From: an uncultured Bacilli bacterium
GTDB lineage: Bacteria > Bacillota_I > Bacilli_A > RF39 > UBA660
Direction of reading: 5' to 3'
NCBI GenBank assembly: GCA_944333305.1
Contig: CALVKV010000006.1
Location: forward strand, 1-21,176
DNA: 21,176 bases
Shown here in pieces: positions 1 through 7,092 of this stretch. The first letter of the stretch is position 1. Each line of letters begins with the position of its first letter. A program made the translations under genes and the position numbers. The notes beneath the pieces were generated by a model. That model did no database searches and was not told the origin of the DNA. It worked only from the letters and a program-made list of their open reading frames with translations.

Positions 1-1021
1 TATAACCTGTAATATCTTCTTTACTCTTAGGATATCTTAATATAAATCCATACTTATAAGCATTATCCATCATCCAAGTATATTCATCACTTTCCACAAA
101 TGTATTAACAGATTTACTAGCAATATCTAAACTCATCGCTGTTTGATGTTCAGAAAAACCAGGTTTCGCTACATAATTATCCACATAATTTTGTCCATAA
201 AGTTCTAAATATGTATTAGTAACTTCTTCTTGATCTTCATAACTTCTATACCCAGAGCTTACCATAAGTTCCATGCCATCCTCTGCTGCTGCTTCTGCCA
301 TATCATAAAAAGCTTTAGCTACGTTTCTTTCTATTTCAATTTCCCCATCTGCTTTTACATACTCTTCATCAATAGTAACTAAATCATCAGGAACATATTC
401 ACTACTAAGTTGTCTATGCTTATTTACCAAAACATAATCATCGAACTCATCAATTACTAAAGGATCAACATAATCTTCTTTATCAAAGTCCATATTTACA
501 TATAAAACCGTAGTCTCTGCATCATCATTTTCTTTTTCTTTATAAGCTAAATATCTATCATAATTTTCAAGTTTGGCATAATCAACCGCTAAAAATTCTT
601 CAATATATTTAACTTTATCACGTTTTGCAAACTCACTAACAGATTCATCATCACCCCTTGAAATAATTAAAGAAACTTCATTATTACTATAACCATTATC
701 AAGTAACTTATTTATGTTACTAATTAAATGTTTTCCTTCACCATAATCAATCTTAGAATAATTATCAAGATTGTCTTCTATATAATCATCACTTTCAAAA
801 GCTGCATTTAAAGTCTTATTAAAAGGAAGCCCCATAATATAAGAATACTTAAACTTAAATATTATACTATTCGCTGCTTTCTCACTATAACCTAAACTTT
901 TAAGCTCACCCACTCTATTAAAATAGAAACAGATTATAATTATTATAACTAAAATAACTGCACTTACTATAATTAACGGTTTTCTAGCACTACTTTTTAA
1001 CTTTAATTTTCTTTTTTTCAT
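1..1021 (-). CDS. VanY/M15B-family D-alanyl-D-alanine carboxypeptidase-like protein, 3' end cut by window edge
   Basis: The open frame runs off the window edge after 340 codons. Residues about 14-34 form one hydrophobic anchor after a Lys/Arg-rich N-terminus, so the bulk should face the cell wall. The M15B core is visible from about residue 235: SSGYRSYEDQ at about 255-264, SEHQTAMSLD at 290-299 (zinc ligands His292 and Asp299 by family rule), then an aromatic-rich stretch and ILRYPKSKEDITGY. The usual end of the domain, with the EPWH-type ligand, lies outside. The family trims the terminal D-Ala of peptidoglycan peptides. The motif has Ala and Ser where the consensus SxHxxGxAxD has Gly and Ala. 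About 200 residues between anchor and peptidase contain two LxxxGYS-type helical motifs (near 41 and 107) that I cannot assign. An in-frame ATG at 1045, 2 nt past the upstream HAD stop, is an alternative start, so the two genes are probably one operon. Confidence 0.88.
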   Translation of the reverse strand, partial: MKKRKLKLKSSARKPLIIVSAVILVIIIIICFYFNRVGELKSLGYSEKAANSIIFKFKYSYIMGLPFNKTLNAAFESDDYIEDNLDNYSKIDYGEGKHLISNINKLLDNGYSNNEVSLIISRGDDESVSEFAKRDKVKYIEEFLAVDYAKLENYDRYLAYKEKENDDAETTVLYVNMDFDKEDYVDPLVIDEFDDYVLVNKHRQLSSEYVPDDLVTIDEEYVKADGEIEIERNVAKAFYDMAEAAAEDGMELMVSSGYRSYEDQEEVTNTYLELYGQNYVDNYVAKPGFSEHQTAMSLDIASKSVNTFVESDEYTWMMDNAYKYGFILRYPKSKEDITGY

Positions 1022-1047
1022 AAATATCTTACCACTACCTTTCATCA

Positions 1048-1539
1048 CTACATAAAATAATCCAAAAAACTACTTATATGATATGATTTAATACCAAGAC
1101 GTTCCGCTTCCCTCAAATAATCAAGAACATCATCTATAAATACAACATCATCTAATAAAATATTGTTATCACTACAATATTTCAAAATAGTTTCCGCTTT
1201 ATTTTTATCCAAATCTATCAAAAACCTTCTTTTAATCATTGGATAATATTTGTCTAACCATAAATTCTTATCAACTCTTTCTCTATCACTTACACAATAA
1301 CTAAGGCATATAATTTCTCTAGCAACATCTTTTATATCTAAAACAACTTTCTGCATAAATTTAGAAGGTTCTCTTTTCAAAAATATGCCATCACTTAAAT
1401 CACTAATATTCATACCATTATCAGTCACTACCGGCTCTCCAACATGATTATTAAAACGATAAGCTGCCAAAGTTCCATCTATATCAAAAAAAACATATTT
1501 ATCTCTTAAATCATTCTTTGAAATCATACCATTATCCAA
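1048..1539 (-). CDS. HAD-superfamily phosphatase, possibly 5'(3')-deoxyribonucleotidase-like
   Basis: 163 residues. HAD motif I is FDIDGTL, with nucleophile Asp19 and Asp21. A Ser/Thr-rich segment (LSYCVSD, about 79-85) followed by KNLWLDKYYP is in the motif II region. A Lys in the DKNKAE segment and the late acidic pair in VVFIDDVLDYL (motif III/IV) complete the fold. The spacing and the WLDKY segment resemble small 5'-nucleotidase-type HADs, but the substrate cannot be read from sequence. The start is TTG at 1539: AGGAG at 1552-1548 lies 8 nt upstream, whereas the next in-frame ATG (1527) is too far from it. The gene is divergent from the patatin gene and is followed after 2-26 nt by the VanY-like gene, consistent with co-transcription. 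Confidence 0.8.
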   Translation of the reverse strand: MDNGMISKNDLRDKYVFFDIDGTLAAYRFNNHVGEPVVTDNGMNISDLSDGIFLKREPSKFMQKVVLDIKDVAREIICLSYCVSDRERVDKNLWLDKYYPMIKRRFLIDLDKNKAETILKYCSDNNILLDDVVFIDDVLDYLREAERLGIKSYHISSFLDYFM

Positions 1540-1568
1540 ACTATCATCTCCTACTACTATTTATAAAA

Positions 1569-1577
1569 ATTATACCA
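1569..1577 (-). promoter_or_regulatory. Extended -10 promoter for the HAD/VanY unit
   Basis: On the minus strand TGGTATAAT is an extended -10 (TGn plus perfect TATAAT). The hexamer at a 17-bp spacing (TATACC) is a poor -35, as expected for extended -10 promoters. The predicted start falls near 1562, leaving a leader of about 22 nt to the TTG at 1539. Confidence 0.6.
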
Positions 1578-1590
1578 TAAATTAAAAACG

Positions 1591-1599
1591 TGGTATACT
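1591..1599 (+). promoter_or_regulatory. Extended -10 promoter for the patatin/radical SAM operon
   Basis: TGGTATACT is an extended -10 facing right, nearly back-to-back with the minus-strand one (1569-1577). No convincing -35 is present. The predicted start is around 1606, which leaves only about 10 nt of leader before the TTG at 1616 and supports that start over the TTG at 1604. Confidence 0.55.
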
Positions 1600-1615
1600 A
1601 TATTTGGTGATATAT

Positions 1616-2749
1616 TTGAAAACAGCAATTGTCTTATCAGGAGGAGGGGCAAAAGGAAGCTACCAACTTGGTGTTTGGAAAGCCTTAAGATGCCTCCATA
1701 TTAAATATGATATTGTAACAGGAACTTCAATCGGCGCCTTAAATGGTGTTTTAATGTGTGAAAACTCATACTTTAAAGCTAAACGAATTTGGCAAAAACT
1801 AAACTTAGAGTATCTATTTAATGAACTACCAAAATCTAATAAAAGCATCGATATTGTTAAACTATTTGGAGGTAAGTTTATTAAAAATGGTGGTATGGAT
1901 ATAAAAAAAATAGAAACTATTATCAATAACAGTGTTAATAAAAGAAAATTCTACAATAGCAAAATAGACTTTGGACTTATTACTTATAATTTCACAACAA
2001 AAAAACCACTAATTTTATCTAAGAATAAAATACCAAGCGAAAAATTAATAGATTACTTAATGGCATCCGCTACTTGTTATCCTGCTTTTAAAATGAAAGA
2101 AATAGATGGTAATAAATATATAGATGGTGGCTATTATGATAATTTACCTATTGAATTAGCAATAGAACTAGGCGCAGAATTTTTAATAATTGTAGACTTA
2201 GAATCTCCTGGTTTTAAAAAGAAACCAACTAAAAAAATAAACAGTATAACAATTAAACCTAAAAATCATATTTCATTCTTCTTAAATTTTGATGAAGAAT
2301 CTGCTAGAACAAATATAAAATTTGGATATAATGATACTTTAAAAGCTTTTAAGAAATTAGATGGTAATAAGTTCACTTTCAAAAAAAACTCTATTTCCAA
2401 ATATTATTTAAATAATAATAAAATATTACTAGACAATAGTGAAAAAAGTTTCTTATCATCCATCGAACAACTTGGGAAAATATTTAAACTAGATGAAAGT
2501 AAAATATATAGTTTTAAAAGTTTTATCAAATCTTTAAATGAAAAAGTACAAAAAGAAGAAATATTAGATGCAAAAACAAGAAAAAGTATAAAAAACTTAA
2601 CTAAGAAAATTAATTCTAAAACTCTCATTCTATTTTTCTTAAGTAACATAGAAAAAAATAGAACCCCAAGAAAACTAAGCATGATTTTTGCTAAAGAATA
2701 TAAACTTGCCAAGTATTTACAAATTTTAGGAGTTGAATATGGAAAATAA
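1616..2749 (+). CDS. Patatin-like phospholipase
   Basis: About 377 residues. The N-terminus carries the oxyanion-hole glycine motif LSGGGAKGSYQLGV, then the nucleophile elbow GTSIGALNG (Ser38 from this start), and later YIDGGYYDNLP, whose Asp (about 170) completes the Ser-Asp dyad. These are the three hallmarks of bacterial patatin acyl hydrolases, which cleave acyl chains from membrane lipids. The patatin core ends near residue 230. The remaining C-terminal third is Lys/Asn-rich, predicted helical, and unassigned. No signal peptide is visible, so it is probably cytoplasmic. TTG at 1616 is preferred: GGTGAT at 1606-1611 precedes it and MKTAIVLSGGG fits the family N-terminus, while TTG at 1604 would sit before the predicted transcript start. 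GTG at 1607 is another option. It is the first gene of an operon and overlaps the next by 11 nt. Confidence 0.88.
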   Translation: MKTAIVLSGGGAKGSYQLGVWKALRCLHIKYDIVTGTSIGALNGVLMCENSYFKAKRIWQKLNLEYLFNELPKSNKSIDIVKLFGGKFIKNGGMDIKKIETIINNSVNKRKFYNSKIDFGLITYNFTTKKPLILSKNKIPSEKLIDYLMASATCYPAFKMKEIDGNKYIDGGYYDNLPIELAIELGAEFLIIVDLESPGFKKKPTKKINSITIKPKNHISFFLNFDEESARTNIKFGYNDTLKAFKKLDGNKFTFKKNSISKYYLNNNKILLDNSEKSFLSSIEQLGKIFKLDESKIYSFKSFIKSLNEKVQKEEILDAKTRKSIKNLTKKINSKTLILFFLSNIEKNRTPRKLSMIFAKEYKLAKYLQILGVEYGK

Positions 2750-3683
2750 ATTTGAATATAGCCTTGATAACAAAAGATACCATACTTTAACATATTATTA
2801 TAAGAATAAATTTAATGCTAAAGTATGCAAAGTAAGTCTTAATGCCAACTTTACTTGTCCTAATATTGATGGAACAGTCGGGTTTGGTGGTTGTATCTAC
2901 TGCTCAAAATTAGGAAGCGGCGAATTTGGAGGTAATCCCAAAGATAGTCTAATAGAACAATTTGAAAAAGGAAAGAAAACAATGCAAAGAAAGTGGCCTG
3001 ACGCTAAATTTATCGCTTACTTTCAAGCTAATACCAATACTTATGCACCCTTAAAAAGATTAAGAGAGTGCTTTGAACCATTTATAGAAAGAGAAGATTG
3101 TATTGGTCTATCTATCGCTACTAGAAGTGATAGTATAACAGATGAATGTCTTGACTATTTAGAAGATATTAACAAAAGAACTTTTTTAATAGTTGAATTA
3201 GGACTCCAAACAATCCATGAAAAGACAAGCAAATTAATAAATAGATGCTCTACTCTAAAGGATTTTACTGATATGGTAAAAAAACTAAAGAAAAGGAACA
3301 TCAATGTCGTCGTTCATATAATTAATGGACTTCCTTACGAAACTGAAGAAATGATGATAGAAACTGTTAAATATTTAAACAAATTAAATATAGATGGTAT
3401 TAAAATTCATATGCTAGAAGTACTAAAAGATACACCATTAGAAAAATACTATGCTAAAAATAAATTTAAAATTTTAAGCAAAGAAGAATATGTCAATATT
3501 GTAGTAAAACAATTAGAATATCTAAATAAAGAAATTGTCATTCATAGATTAACCGCTGATCCTGACAAAAACAATATAATAGAACCAACTTGGTTAATAA
3601 AAAAATTCACTATTTTAAATGAAATTGATAAATTAATGAGCAAAAATAATATTTACCAAGGAGATAAAATAAAAGGAGAATAA
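2739..3683 (+). CDS. TIGR01212-family radical SAM protein (YtqA/YhcC-like)
   Basis: 314 residues. The cluster motif is C40-x11-C52-x2-C55 in NFTCPNIDGTVGFGGCIYC, the unusual wide spacing that marks the TIGR01212 (YhcC/YtqA) family rather than the canonical CxxxCxxC. Further typical segments are AYFQANTNTYAP, LSIATRSD, VELGLQT and VVHIINGLPYET. The family is Elp3-like. Bacillus YtqA has been linked to tRNA wobble-uridine modification (mnm5U pathway), where a methyltransferase gene often lies next to it; no methyltransferase is seen here, so the exact role is inference. ATG at 2739 is chosen because AGGAG at 2728-2732 is 6 nt upstream. The in-frame TTG at 2733 directly abuts that SD. The 11-nt overlap with the patatin gene indicates coupled translation. 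Confidence 0.9.
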   Translation: MENKFEYSLDNKRYHTLTYYYKNKFNAKVCKVSLNANFTCPNIDGTVGFGGCIYCSKLGSGEFGGNPKDSLIEQFEKGKKTMQRKWPDAKFIAYFQANTNTYAPLKRLRECFEPFIEREDCIGLSIATRSDSITDECLDYLEDINKRTFLIVELGLQTIHEKTSKLINRCSTLKDFTDMVKKLKKRNINVVVHIINGLPYETEEMMIETVKYLNKLNIDGIKIHMLEVLKDTPLEKYYAKNKFKILSKEEYVNIVVKQLEYLNKEIVIHRLTADPDKNNIIEPTWLIKKFTILNEIDKLMSKNNIYQGDKIKGE

Positions 3684-3689
3684 AAACAA

Positions 3690-4568
3690 ATGAATAATAA
3701 AGATAAACATTATATCTTACTACTTGAACAAATAATAGGAAGAATTAAAGTAAGTCCTAGTAAAGAATACTTAGAAAAATTAAATCTTAACATAGATACA
3801 AATCAAAAGAAAAAAAGACTAAGCATAAAAGAACTAGAAAGTTTAGAAATAATAATCAAAGATCTAACAAAAATACCTAATGATGAAAAGTTTCAAAATA
3901 AAGTCTTAACAGCTTTAAAAACATTTTTAATATATGGTGGTATAAAAAGAATAAATAATAATAGCATTATCTTAGTAATTAACAATACAGGTAATACTAA
4001 TGAATTTACAGAACTAGCAATTAATATTAGTAAAAGTGATATTAACTATAGGATAAAAAATAAAGAATATGAAGAAGAAGCAACATGGAAAACTCTAAAC
4101 ACTGACTACTATACAACTTATAGTACCAAAGAAGCAACTATCTATCCAAATCAAGAAAGTAATTTCTATGATATTACTGAAACAAAAGAATTCCATGGTT
4201 TTCATGATGATAGAGAAATAATTTCAAGAACCATAACAAAACATGATAATTACATAAAAAATAAAAAAAGCAAAACTATAAGTAGAATAGGTTTAGGTCC
4301 AAATAATTATAAAGAAGTAATCTATTACTTTAGAGATAATGGCTTTCTCATAAGAAAATATAAAAAGAATTATAAAAATGAAAAAATTGCTAAACAACTA
4401 AACATTAGAGAATATCAAATAAGTGAAGATTATAATAAAAAATATAAATATATAGATTCAAGTGGTAATTATAAAGATTTTGACCAAGATTTATATAAAA
4501 GTTTTATAAGAGGAAAATGTAAAATAAACTCTATTTATAGTAGGGTTCATAATCCTTCCAAACGTTGA
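3690..4568 (+). CDS. Hypothetical protein, third gene of the patatin operon
   Basis: 292 residues, not recognised. There is no signal peptide or membrane segment. It is highly charged and rich in Lys, Asn, Tyr and Ile. Residues 1-80 look helical; residues about 80-210 look like mixed beta strands with many Thr/Tyr/Glu; the C-terminal 80 residues are basic (KNYKNEKIAKQL, KKYKYID, FIRGKCK). One Cys is present near the C-terminus. AAGGAG at 3673-3678 lies 11 nt before the ATG, and the gene starts 6 nt after the radical SAM stop, so it belongs to that operon. The stop is TGA immediately followed by TAA, and the TGA overlaps the -35 of the next promoter. Confidence 0.75.
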   Translation: MNNKDKHYILLLEQIIGRIKVSPSKEYLEKLNLNIDTNQKKKRLSIKELESLEIIIKDLTKIPNDEKFQNKVLTALKTFLIYGGIKRINNNSIILVINNTGNTNEFTELAINISKSDINYRIKNKEYEEEATWKTLNTDYYTTYSTKEATIYPNQESNFYDITETKEFHGFHDDREIISRTITKHDNYIKNKKSKTISRIGLGPNNYKEVIYYFRDNGFLIRKYKKNYKNEKIAKQLNIREYQISEDYNKKYKYIDSSGNYKDFDQDLYKSFIRGKCKINSIYSRVHNPSKR

Positions 4569-4593
4569 TAAAAGAAAGGAATTATGGTATTAT
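4565..4593 (+). promoter_or_regulatory. SigA-type promoter for the lipoprotein gene
   Basis: TTGATA (4565-4570), a 17-bp spacer and TATTAT (4588-4593), with TG at 4585-4586 giving an extended -10. The -35 overlaps the stop codon of the preceding gene. The expected start is near 4600, about 19 nt before the ATG. Confidence 0.7.
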
Positions 4594-4618
4594 AAAGTCA
4601 AATTAAAAGGAGTAGGAA

Positions 4619-5287
4619 ATGAAAAGTAATATTGATTTAAAAAAAAGAATTTATACCTTAATTGCAGCAGGAATAACTTCCTTTACCTTGTTAACAACAG
4701 GATGCTCTAGTAGACAAAACTATGCTGAACAAACTCCCGAAGTTACAACTGAAATAGAAAATAGTAATGACCAAAATACTAATACTAATGATGAGAAAGC
4801 AGAAACTAATAACGAAGATGAAATAGTTAAATATTTCAAAGAAAAACAAGAGGAAATAAACAGTACAGTTCAAAGAGAAGATGGTATAGTTTACACTGAA
4901 AACATTGAACTAACAAATGCCATATGGAGTGACTTTTTTATTGATGCTGTTGATATAATTTTTTATGACAAAGAATATGAAGGAAGTTCTTTTAGTAAAC
5001 TTAACCCTGAAGCTCAACAAGAATGTCTTAATATTATAACTGATTTAGGTAATACCATGAATAGAATAAATCCTGATTGGCAAAGTGATTTAGGAAATAT
5101 AAAAGATAGTACCGCCAGTGCTTACTATAATTTCCTAGCTAGTATAAAAGATTTTATCGGTCCAGAACTATATAATAAAATTAAAAAATTTAAAGATAGT
5201 ATGAAAGATAGCGGTAGCGAAATATGGAATAGTATCACTGATACGGCTGAAGACTTGTATCAAGGCTATAAAAGTAAAAATAAATAG
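4619..5287 (+). CDS. Putative lipoprotein with acidic linker and helical C-terminal domain
   Basis: 222 residues. A basic N-terminus (MKSNIDLKKR) and hydrophobic stretch lead to a lipobox-like LTTGC with Cys29 as the predicted lipidated residue. Thr rather than Leu at -3 is slightly atypical. Residues about 30-68 form a Glu/Asn/Thr/Asp-rich low-complexity linker. The remaining 150 residues appear mainly helical, with aromatic patches (AIWSDFFIDAVDIIFYDKEY), and end in an amphipathic Lys/Asp/Ser segment. I do not recognise this domain. AGGAG at 4608-4612 sits 6 nt from the ATG. It has its own promoter and terminator, so it is monocistronic. It is most likely exported and anchored to the outer face of the membrane. 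Confidence 0.78.
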   Translation: MKSNIDLKKRIYTLIAAGITSFTLLTTGCSSRQNYAEQTPEVTTEIENSNDQNTNTNDEKAETNNEDEIVKYFKEKQEEINSTVQREDGIVYTENIELTNAIWSDFFIDAVDIIFYDKEYEGSSFSKLNPEAQQECLNIITDLGNTMNRINPDWQSDLGNIKDSTASAYYNFLASIKDFIGPELYNKIKKFKDSMKDSGSEIWNSITDTAEDLYQGYKSKNK

Positions 5288-5317
5288 TGATTATATGTAA
5301 AGTAATCACTATTTTTC
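5282..5317 (+). terminator. Intrinsic terminator after the lipoprotein gene
   Basis: A perfect 12-bp stem, AAATAGTGATTA (5282-5293) and TAATCACTATTT (5303-5314), with a 9-nt loop, runs into a T-rich tail. The stop codon TAG lies inside the left arm. Confidence 0.85.
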
Positions 5318-5346
5318 TTGTAAATAAAAAATATTTCTATTATAAT
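5318..5346 (+). promoter_or_regulatory. SigA-type promoter for the Ig-like surface protein
   Basis: TTGTAA (5318-5323), a 17-bp spacer and a perfect TATAAT (5341-5346). It begins immediately after the lipoprotein terminator, so the gene is an independent unit. The expected start is near 5353. Confidence 0.75.
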
Positions 5347-5372
5347 GTTTATAAGAGTAAAGGATGATATAT

Positions 5373-6101
5373 ATGAATAAGCATATTAGAATCATTAGCG
5401 TATCTGCCCTTGCTTTACTAGGAATACTTTGTATCGCTTCAGGAATAATGTACTCATCTTTACAAGCAAATAATATTGAAGAAAAAATTCTCGTCGTCGT
5501 GGAGCAAAAACAAGTAAGTACAGATACAGATGTTAACATTAAACTTAAAAATTTAACTATAGAAGTTAACACTCCATTAAGTGTCAAGATAATTGACTAT
5601 CTAGATAGTGCTGTGTCAGATGAAGTACTAGCCAACTTGAAATTAGACACAAGTAGTGTCAATGTTACAGAACCAGGAACTTATAATTACACTATTACCT
5701 ATAAAGAAAAAATATATCAAGGCATTATAACTGTAAAAAAACCTGAAATAACTAATAACGTTTTACAAAGCATAACTTTAAAAACAGTAAACGTAAATAT
5801 AGGTACAGCATTATCAACAGATATTAGTACCTATGTAATAGAGCCACTTACTGATGAAATAAAAAGTACTATGCTTATAGACCTTAGTAATGTTAATGTA
5901 AATAAAGCTGGAAGCTATCAATACACTATTACATATAATAATAGTATTTATACTGGTACAATAGTAGTAACAGAAAGTCAACCTACGTTATCAACTAATA
6001 TTGATACTAATAATAATCAAAACGAACAAGAAAATACAAATCAAAACGGGCAACAAGAACAAACAACTACATCAACAAATGACCAAACTATAACAAATTA
6101 A
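5373..6101 (+). CDS. Membrane-anchored protein with two Ig-like repeats
   Basis: 242 residues from ATG 5373 (AAGGA at 5359-5363, 9 nt upstream; the in-frame ATG at 5364 abuts the SD). A single hydrophobic segment at about 7-28 acts as a signal anchor or uncleaved signal. Two tandem repeats follow at about 59-123 and 136-200, sharing the pattern PGTYNYTITYKEKIYQGIITV versus AGSYQYTITYNNSIYTGTIVV and an upstream SSVNV/LSNVNV strand. This is the look of small bacterial Ig-like beta-sandwich domains found on cell surfaces. The last 40 residues are an Asn/Gln/Thr low-complexity tail without an LPxTG or second membrane segment. Ligand and role are unknown. It is monocistronic, with a shared terminator downstream. 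Confidence 0.75.
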   Translation: MNKHIRIISVSALALLGILCIASGIMYSSLQANNIEEKILVVVEQKQVSTDTDVNIKLKNLTIEVNTPLSVKIIDYLDSAVSDEVLANLKLDTSSVNVTEPGTYNYTITYKEKIYQGIITVKKPEITNNVLQSITLKTVNVNIGTALSTDISTYVIEPLTDEIKSTMLIDLSNVNVNKAGSYQYTITYNNSIYTGTIVVTESQPTLSTNIDTNNNQNEQENTNQNGQQEQTTTSTNDQTITN

Positions 6102-6126
6102 AACTTCCTAAACGGAAGTTTTTTTA
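6100..6126. terminator. Bidirectional terminator between convergent genes
   Basis: AAAACTTCC (6100-6108), loop TAAAC, GGAAGTTTT (6114-6122) then more T on the plus strand. On the minus strand the stem is followed by TTTTAATTT. It lies between the Ig-like gene and corA, so it can serve both. Confidence 0.8.
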
Positions 6127-7068
6127 TAGCATATTTTTCTTTTTTAAAATAAGTGCTACTATCAAAGATAATAATAATGATAAGAGTAATAATAAAATAA
6201 AAGCATAAGGATTATCAGCAAATTTACCAAAAGTAACATTCATACCCATAAAAGATGCTACCATAGTAGGAATAGAAAATACAATTGTAATACCTGCTAA
6301 AAATTTCATAATAGTATTAAGATTATTAGATATTATAGTAGCAACAGTATCAGTAGTACTGGATAAAATTCCTCTATATAAATCAGCCATCTCAATTGCC
6401 TGATTATTTTCGATAATGGCATCCTCAAGCAAATCTTCATCTTCTTCATAAAGTTCTATAACATTACCTTTTAATATCTTATCAAGCACAACTCCATTAG
6501 ACTTTAAAGCTGTAATAATATAAGTTAAACTATTTTCAATAGAAAGTAAATTTAAAAGTTCTTGATTTTTAGTAGCATTTAAAATATTAGATTCAGCAAC
6601 CTCTATCTTATTATCAATTTCTCTTAACATCTTTAAATAAAGTAAAGCAAGTTTATAAATCATCTGAATAATAAATCTACTTTTCTTATAAGTGTAAAAC
6701 TCTTTAACCTTACCTTTAGTAAATTCATCAATAATACTATATTTTTGTAAGCATACTGTTACAATATAATCATTTCTAACTACAAGAATACCTATAGGTA
6801 ATGTTGTAATAGTCTTAATATTATTCTTAGTCTCATAAACAGGCACATCTAAAAGAAGCATCTTCACCCCATCTTCTTCATCAATTCGAGGCTTCTCATC
6901 ATCATCAATTATACTCATAATAAAACTTTTCTTTATCCCAAGAGCATTAACAACTTCATCTATCTCTGCTTCTGTAGGATTAACCAAATTAACCCAACTG
7001 CCTACCTCATAAGTATCAATTCTACTAAATTCACCACTAGTAACATCAGTATTATATATCTTTAGCAT
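6124..7068 (-). CDS. corA: CorA-family divalent cation (Mg2+) transporter
   Basis: 314 residues, the usual length. A large cytosolic N-terminal domain (about 1-245, with a long helical stretch from about 135) is followed by two C-terminal membrane helices at about 255-273 and 288-307. The signature GMN is at 275-277 in SFMGMNVTFG, directly after the first helix, as in the pore-entrance loop of pentameric CorA channels. A Lys-rich tail (KKKNML) follows the second helix. AGGAG lies 9 nt before the ATG. The gene begins 24 nt after the metalloprotease-like gene with no terminator between, so it is probably the last gene of the fhs operon. The GMN motif supports Mg2+ (or Co2+/Ni2+) passage; regulation by an M-box was looked for and not seen. 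Confidence 0.93.
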   Translation of the reverse strand: MLKIYNTDVTSGEFSRIDTYEVGSWVNLVNPTEAEIDEVVNALGIKKSFIMSIIDDDEKPRIDEEDGVKMLLLDVPVYETKNNIKTITTLPIGILVVRNDYIVTVCLQKYSIIDEFTKGKVKEFYTYKKSRFIIQMIYKLALLYLKMLREIDNKIEVAESNILNATKNQELLNLLSIENSLTYIITALKSNGVVLDKILKGNVIELYEEDEDLLEDAIIENNQAIEMADLYRGILSSTTDTVATIISNNLNTIMKFLAGITIVFSIPTMVASFMGMNVTFGKFADNPYAFILLLLLSLLLSLIVALILKKKNML

Positions 7069-7092
7069 AAAACATCACTCCTTTTTATATTT

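Noticed and set aside
2404..2793. Minus-strand 129-codon frame opposite the patatin gene 3' end
   Set aside because: Mirror of Lys/Asn-rich codons giving artificial Leu/Phe richness; overlaps two supported genes.
4566..4571. TGA read as Trp, as in mycoplasmas
   Set aside because: All genes are intact in the standard code with Trp as TGG and no in-frame TGA; the 292-aa gene ends TGA-TAA.
7069..7092. Mg2+ riboswitch (M-box) before corA
   Set aside because: Only 24 nt separate corA from the upstream gene, far too short for an M-box.
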